Below are positions 30,680-33,126 of a stretch of DNA of 33,126 nucleotides, one piece after another. Each line of letters starts with the position of its first letter. The stretch's first letter is position 1. Made by a program: the position numbers and the translations under genes. A model generated the notes under the pieces. It saw only the letters and a list, made by a program, of their open reading frames with translations. It was not told the DNA's origin and searched no databases. Source of the stretch: Clostridium sartagoforme AAU1 (lineage in GTDB: Bacteria > Bacillota > Clostridia > Clostridiales > Clostridiaceae); the NCBI RefSeq assembly GCF_000401215.1, contig NZ_ASRV01000016.1:1-33126 (forward strand), given 5' to 3'.

Positions 30680-31501
30680 ATGTGTACCGTTCTAGGCGTA
30701 GCCAGAAGTACATATTATAAATATTTTGATAAAACTAAATCTGCAAGAGCAATAGAAAATGAGGCATTAAAAGCAGCGATTATAAGGATATATAAAGTCA
30801 ATAAAGGTATATATGGTGCTCCTAGGATTCATTATATACTTGGTACAGAAGGCTTCAATGTATCAATAAAGAGAGTTCAAAGAAAAATGACCGAACTTGG
30901 TCTTTGTGCAATAACTGTGAAAAAATATAAGCCTCATTCAAATAAAAAAGTAGCAGAAGGTTTAGAAAACGTTTTAAAAAGAGATTTTACAACTACTTCT
31001 ATTAATGAAAAATGGGTTGGAGATATCACATATATTCATACTATCAGAGATGGGTGGTGCTATTTAGCTTCAGTTCTTGATTTACATTCCAAAAAAATAA
31101 TTGGCTACGCTTTCGGTAAAAGAATGACTAATGATTTAGTTTCTAAAGCTTTAAAAAATGCTTATTACAACCAAAATCCTGATAAGAATAAGCAGTTAAT
31201 ATTTCATAGTGACTTAGGCTCTCAATACACTAGTAATGATTTAAAAGAGTTATGTAATGAATTTAATATTACACAATCATTTAGTAAAAAGGGTTGTCCA
31301 TATGACAATGCTTGTATAGAATCCTTCCATTCTTCAATAAAGAAGGAAGAAATATATAGAAATACTTACCGTACCTTCGAAGAAGCTAATATATCTATAT
31401 TTAAATATATTGAAGGCTGGTATAACAGAAAAAGGCTACATTCTTCTATTAATTACATGACTCCAGATCGATGTGAATTATTAGCAAGAAGTGCAGCATA
31501 A
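30680..31501 (+). CDS. IS3-family transposase OrfB (DDE catalytic part)
   Basis: 273 residues with the HTH_21 region (IRIYKVNKGIYGAPRI) and an rve integrase core. The DDE triad is visible: Asp in WVGDITYI, Asp in FHSDLGSQYTS, and Glu in NACIESFHSSIKKEE, with the usual spacing of 35 residues between the last two. The frame also runs upstream without a stop to the A7 slip site, so the active form is probably the OrfAB fusion. All catalytic residues are present; the copy looks intact and recent. Confidence 0.93.
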   Translation: MCTVLGVARSTYYKYFDKTKSARAIENEALKAAIIRIYKVNKGIYGAPRIHYILGTEGFNVSIKRVQRKMTELGLCAITVKKYKPHSNKKVAEGLENVLKRDFTTTSINEKWVGDITYIHTIRDGWCYLASVLDLHSKKIIGYAFGKRMTNDLVSKALKNAYYNQNPDKNKQLIFHSDLGSQYTSNDLKELCNEFNITQSFSKKGCPYDNACIESFHSSIKKEEIYRNTYRTFEEANISIFKYIEGWYNRKRLHSSINYMTPDRCELLARSAA

Positions 31502-31742
31502 AAAAGTTTGACTTTTTATGTCCAAAATATTGACATAAGACCAGTATATGATCCCGGCAAGCATTCGCTTCGATTATTTCTACTCCGTGTCTTATACATA
31601 TAGTTCTTAATATTTTACCAATTTCAGCCTTATATTTACCATATATTATTTGCCTTCTGTATTTTGGTGCAAATACTATATGATATTGACACCTCCATTT
31701 TGTATGTGATAAGCTTTCTATGTCGTTACCCATACGACACAC

Positions 31743-31797
31743 CTCCTATGATTAATTTGTTTTACGATTGTCAGTCGTTGAAATTATATCATAGGAG
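31743..31797 (-). promoter_or_regulatory. RBS-masking hairpin upstream of tnpA
   Basis: Arms CTCCTATGAT (31743-31752) and ATCATAGGAG (31788-31797) pair perfectly; AT pairs extend the stem inward and a small ACGA/TCGT stem closes it. On the minus strand the 3' arm carries the AGGAG of the tnpA ribosome binding site, so the folded RNA would hide it. Confidence 0.7.
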
Positions 31798-31811
31798 TTT
31801 TTTTCTGTGCA
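31783..31811 (-). promoter_or_regulatory. Candidate tnpA promoter
   Basis: TATAAT (31783-31788) lies 17 bases after TGCACA (31806-31811, 4 of 6 consensus bases). The start point would fall inside the masking hairpin, after its 5' arm. Confidence 0.45.
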
Positions 31812-31829
31812 GAGCTTAAGCCATTTTAT

Positions 31830-31848
31830 CCACCGGCATAGCCAGTGG
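31830..31848. repeat. IS200-type left-end hairpin
   Basis: CCACCGGC, ATA, GCCAGTGG: an 8-bp stem with one mismatch on the 5' side of tnpA, near-copy of the right-end hairpin. Confidence 0.75.
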
Positions 31849-31861
31849 TTTTCAATACAAT

Positions 31862-31900
31862 AAAAAGAGGTCTTGCTATTTACTAGCAGTCCTCTTTTTT
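31862..31900. terminator. Bidirectional terminator after the sugar kinase
   Basis: AAAAAGAGG plus TTGCTA pairs with TAGCA plus CCTCTTTTTT, with a small internal mismatch and loop TTTAC. Both strands end in T-runs. It ends the kinase transcript on the minus strand and starts about ten bases from the IS200 edge. Confidence 0.82.
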
Positions 31901-31989
31901 AGTTCACAGTTCACAGTTCACAGTGCACTGTAAACTAGAAAAAACTGTGAACTGTGCACTGTGAATTCTTAACTGAAAAAACTGTGTGT
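31901..31989. repeat. Palindromic TTCACAG repeat downstream of the kinase
   Basis: Three forward AGTTCACAG units ending in GTGCAC (31901-31929), a short ACTAGAAAAA centre, then reversed ACTGTGAACTGTGCAC and CTGTGAATT words (31943-31967), and a final ACTGTGTG (31981-31988). It lacks the B words and the GCGAAGC ends. Confidence 0.83.
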
Positions 31990-32007
31990 TAACTATATCT
32001 TATACTC

Positions 32008-32961
32008 TTATTTTAATATTTCTTTTACATTATCAGGTACAGTATTACCAGCTAAAGTATATGCTAATAAAACAGATCCATTCCAAGGATCAAGTTCAGG
32101 CTCTTGCAAGTAACACTTTAATCCAGATTCCTTTATCATTTCATTTAGTGGCTCTAAAACATGCTTACCTGCTTTAAAAACTCCACCAGTATATGAAACA
32201 ACAAATTCTTCGTTGAAATTCAGTTCCTTTGATATAGCATATATATGCTCAAATATAGCCCTTGCCGCATCTTCAAATATTTTTTTGCAAGCTAAACAGC
32301 CTGCTTCTGCTGCTAAAAAGCATATTGTTGAGAATTTAGCCAGTTCTGTTCTATTGAACTTTAATCTGTTAAATGCAATATCAACTATTTCATATTTATA
32401 TGATATGTTATATTCCTTTTCTAATATATCAACTAAAACTGTTTTTTCACTTCTTCCATCTTTTTGCCTTGTATATTCATTAATAGTTCTTAAAGCAATC
32501 CAGTAAGCACTTCCATCATCACCTATTCCTGGTCCAAAGCCACCACACCTTGCAAGCTTTCCTTCTGCATTTCTTCCATAAGCTATACTTCCTGTACCTG
32601 CCACTACATTTACTCCTGGCTTACAAGCAGTTCCTCCAGCCCATCCATTTACAGCATCATTATCAATTGAATATGGTACCTCCATAACTTCTTTTATTGC
32701 TTCATCAATTTTTACCATATCATCTAAACTTTCGCCATAGCCTGGTACTCCTGCAAAAGCATAAGCTATATCTTTTGTAGATATGTTTACTTCTTCACAT
32801 ATCTTTGAAATGTTTTCCTTAAGTTGACTTTTTATTCCTTCTACCCCAACTTGATGAATGTGTATAGTTGATCCTTCCCTTTCACATACCTTTTGTAAAC
32901 CCTCATTTACTAATAGGTATTTTGTTTTAGTGCCTCCACCATCAATTCCTAAATAATACAT
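32008..32961 (-). CDS. BadF/BadG-family amino-sugar kinase
   Basis: A 317-residue ASKHA-fold kinase of the N-acetylglucosamine kinase/BadF type. It has the phosphate-1 motif YLGIDGGGTKTKYLLVNE at the start, the phosphate-2 and sugar loop VNVVAGTGSIAYGRNAEGKLARCGGFGPGIGDDGS (about 115-150), and the adenosine motif VVSYTGGVFKAG near 265. Length matches the family. By context (agaS, kbaY, a glycan-binding surface protein) it may phosphorylate N-acetylgalactosamine, N-acetylglucosamine or a related sugar; substrate cannot be read from sequence. The ATG at 32961 has GGGGG upstream. No confident promoter was found in the last 160 bases. Confidence 0.87.
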   Translation of the reverse strand: MYYLGIDGGGTKTKYLLVNEGLQKVCEREGSTIHIHQVGVEGIKSQLKENISKICEEVNISTKDIAYAFAGVPGYGESLDDMVKIDEAIKEVMEVPYSIDNDAVNGWAGGTACKPGVNVVAGTGSIAYGRNAEGKLARCGGFGPGIGDDGSAYWIALRTINEYTRQKDGRSEKTVLVDILEKEYNISYKYEIVDIAFNRLKFNRTELAKFSTICFLAAEAGCLACKKIFEDAARAIFEHIYAISKELNFNEEFVVSYTGGVFKAGKHVLEPLNEMIKESGLKCYLQEPELDPWNGSVLLAYTLAGNTVPDNVKEILK

Positions 32962-33126
32962 TGTTTTTCCCCCTACAATATTTATATTATTTGATTAAGC
33001 ATATTAAATGTATTATTACGCCCCTTATTATCTATAATCTACATTTCTTACTTTATATTTTATATTAAAACTTATCAATTTAATTATATATTTATTATTA
33101 TTAAATTCCAATAGTTATAAAATGCG
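32962..33126. other. AT-rich leader of the kinase gene
   Basis: No gene is seen. A weak minus-strand promoter candidate, TTGATA with a TAAAGT box 17 bases on, lies around 33050-33080. The window ends here, so upstream genes are unknown. Confidence 0.3.

Larger units (their letters stand above)
30276..31543 (+). mobile_element. Complete IS3-family (IS150-like) insertion sequence
   Basis: 1268 bases with imperfect terminal inverted repeats starting TGGTGTTAGTATAAAG on the left and TGGTCTTATGTCAATA on the right, sharing TGGACA and AAGTC blocks further in. The flanks carry a direct repeat GTA (30273-30275 and 31544-31546), a 3-bp target duplication usual for this family. Removing the element and one GTA restores the tnpA frame exactly, which fixes the ends. 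Confidence 0.94.
29986..31733 (-). pseudogene. tnpA: IS200-type Y1 transposase, split by IS3
   Basis: The two halves are 31733 down to about 31544 and about 30275 down to 29986. Joined they give a full-length protein of about 155 residues. The first half has HTKWRCQYHIVFAPKYRR and ends in ACRDHI; the second starts with HMLVTIPPK and contains HFWCRGYYVDTVG with the expected catalytic Tyr. The insertion falls inside the His-x-His (HUH) metal site, in the codon of the second His. The ATG at 31733 is preceded by GGAGGTG. Read as one element before the insertion it shows no other defect. Confidence 0.92.
29853..31855 (-). mobile_element. IS200/IS605-type element, interrupted by IS3
   Basis: A Y1-transposase element of about 730 bases without the nested insertion. 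Its ends hold subterminal hairpins rather than inverted repeats: 29862-29880 (perfect 8-bp stem, loop TTA) and 31830-31848 (8-bp stem with one C-A mismatch, loop ATA). The transposase lies between them on the minus strand. Exact ends are uncertain by about ten bases. It sits at the broken 5' edge of the LPSTG gene. Other small hairpins lie at 29886-29900 and 29910-29935. Confidence 0.85.

Overview
The window looks like chromosome of a low-GC Firmicute, most probably a Clostridium sensu stricto species. The base composition is very AT-rich, ribosome binding sites are strong GGAGG types, and the gene content fits: a clostridial type IV pilus cluster, a CIRCE-controlled groESL operon, a monomeric [FeFe]-hydrogenase and a tagatose-bisphosphate aldolase pathway. 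Nearly all genes lie on the minus strand, so the account below runs from high to low coordinates. The only plus-strand genes belong to an inserted IS3-family element.

Right part (33126 to 22602): amino-sugar use. A BadF/BadG-type sugar kinase is followed by a cell-wall anchored, carbohydrate-binding LPSTG protein that has lost its 5' part. An IS200/IS605-type element sits at the break, and that element is itself split by a complete IS3-family element with a 3-bp target duplication. Next comes a probable gntR-agaS-kbaY-kbaZ operon for galactosamine 6-phosphate and tagatose 6-phosphate breakdown. In it kbaZ carries an in-frame TAA in place of an expected Gln codon.

Middle (22351 to 17116): an [FeFe]-hydrogenase of probable group B, an O-antigen-ligase-type membrane protein, and groES-groEL with a promoter and a near-perfect CIRCE operator.

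Left part (16995 to 1885): a type IV pilus cluster. It contains an odd prepilin-like protein with Asn where Gly is expected, prepilin peptidase PilD, assembly ATPase PilB, platform PilC, major pilin PilA, the PilM-PilN-PilO alignment complex, and three minor prepilins of the PilV/PilX/PilW (GspI/K/J) kind. The PilX-like one is very large. The last gene is a secreted von Willebrand factor A protein, split by a one-base frameshift at a G4 tract, and a terminator closes the cluster. Beyond it lies guaB with a consensus promoter and a guanine riboswitch.

Two themes stand out. First, many intergenic gaps carry a mosaic family of nested imperfect palindromes built from a few word families: TTCACAG/GTGCAC words, ACAGGTAACAGG-like words, ATGAAAAA-like words and GCATAATGCA words. 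Some are bordered by the unusually stable GCGAAGC mini-hairpin. Second, four surface or sugar-related genes or elements are broken by four different events (frameshift, nonsense change, truncation at an IS, IS into IS), which suggests recent decay or switching of host-interaction functions, or in part sequencing error.
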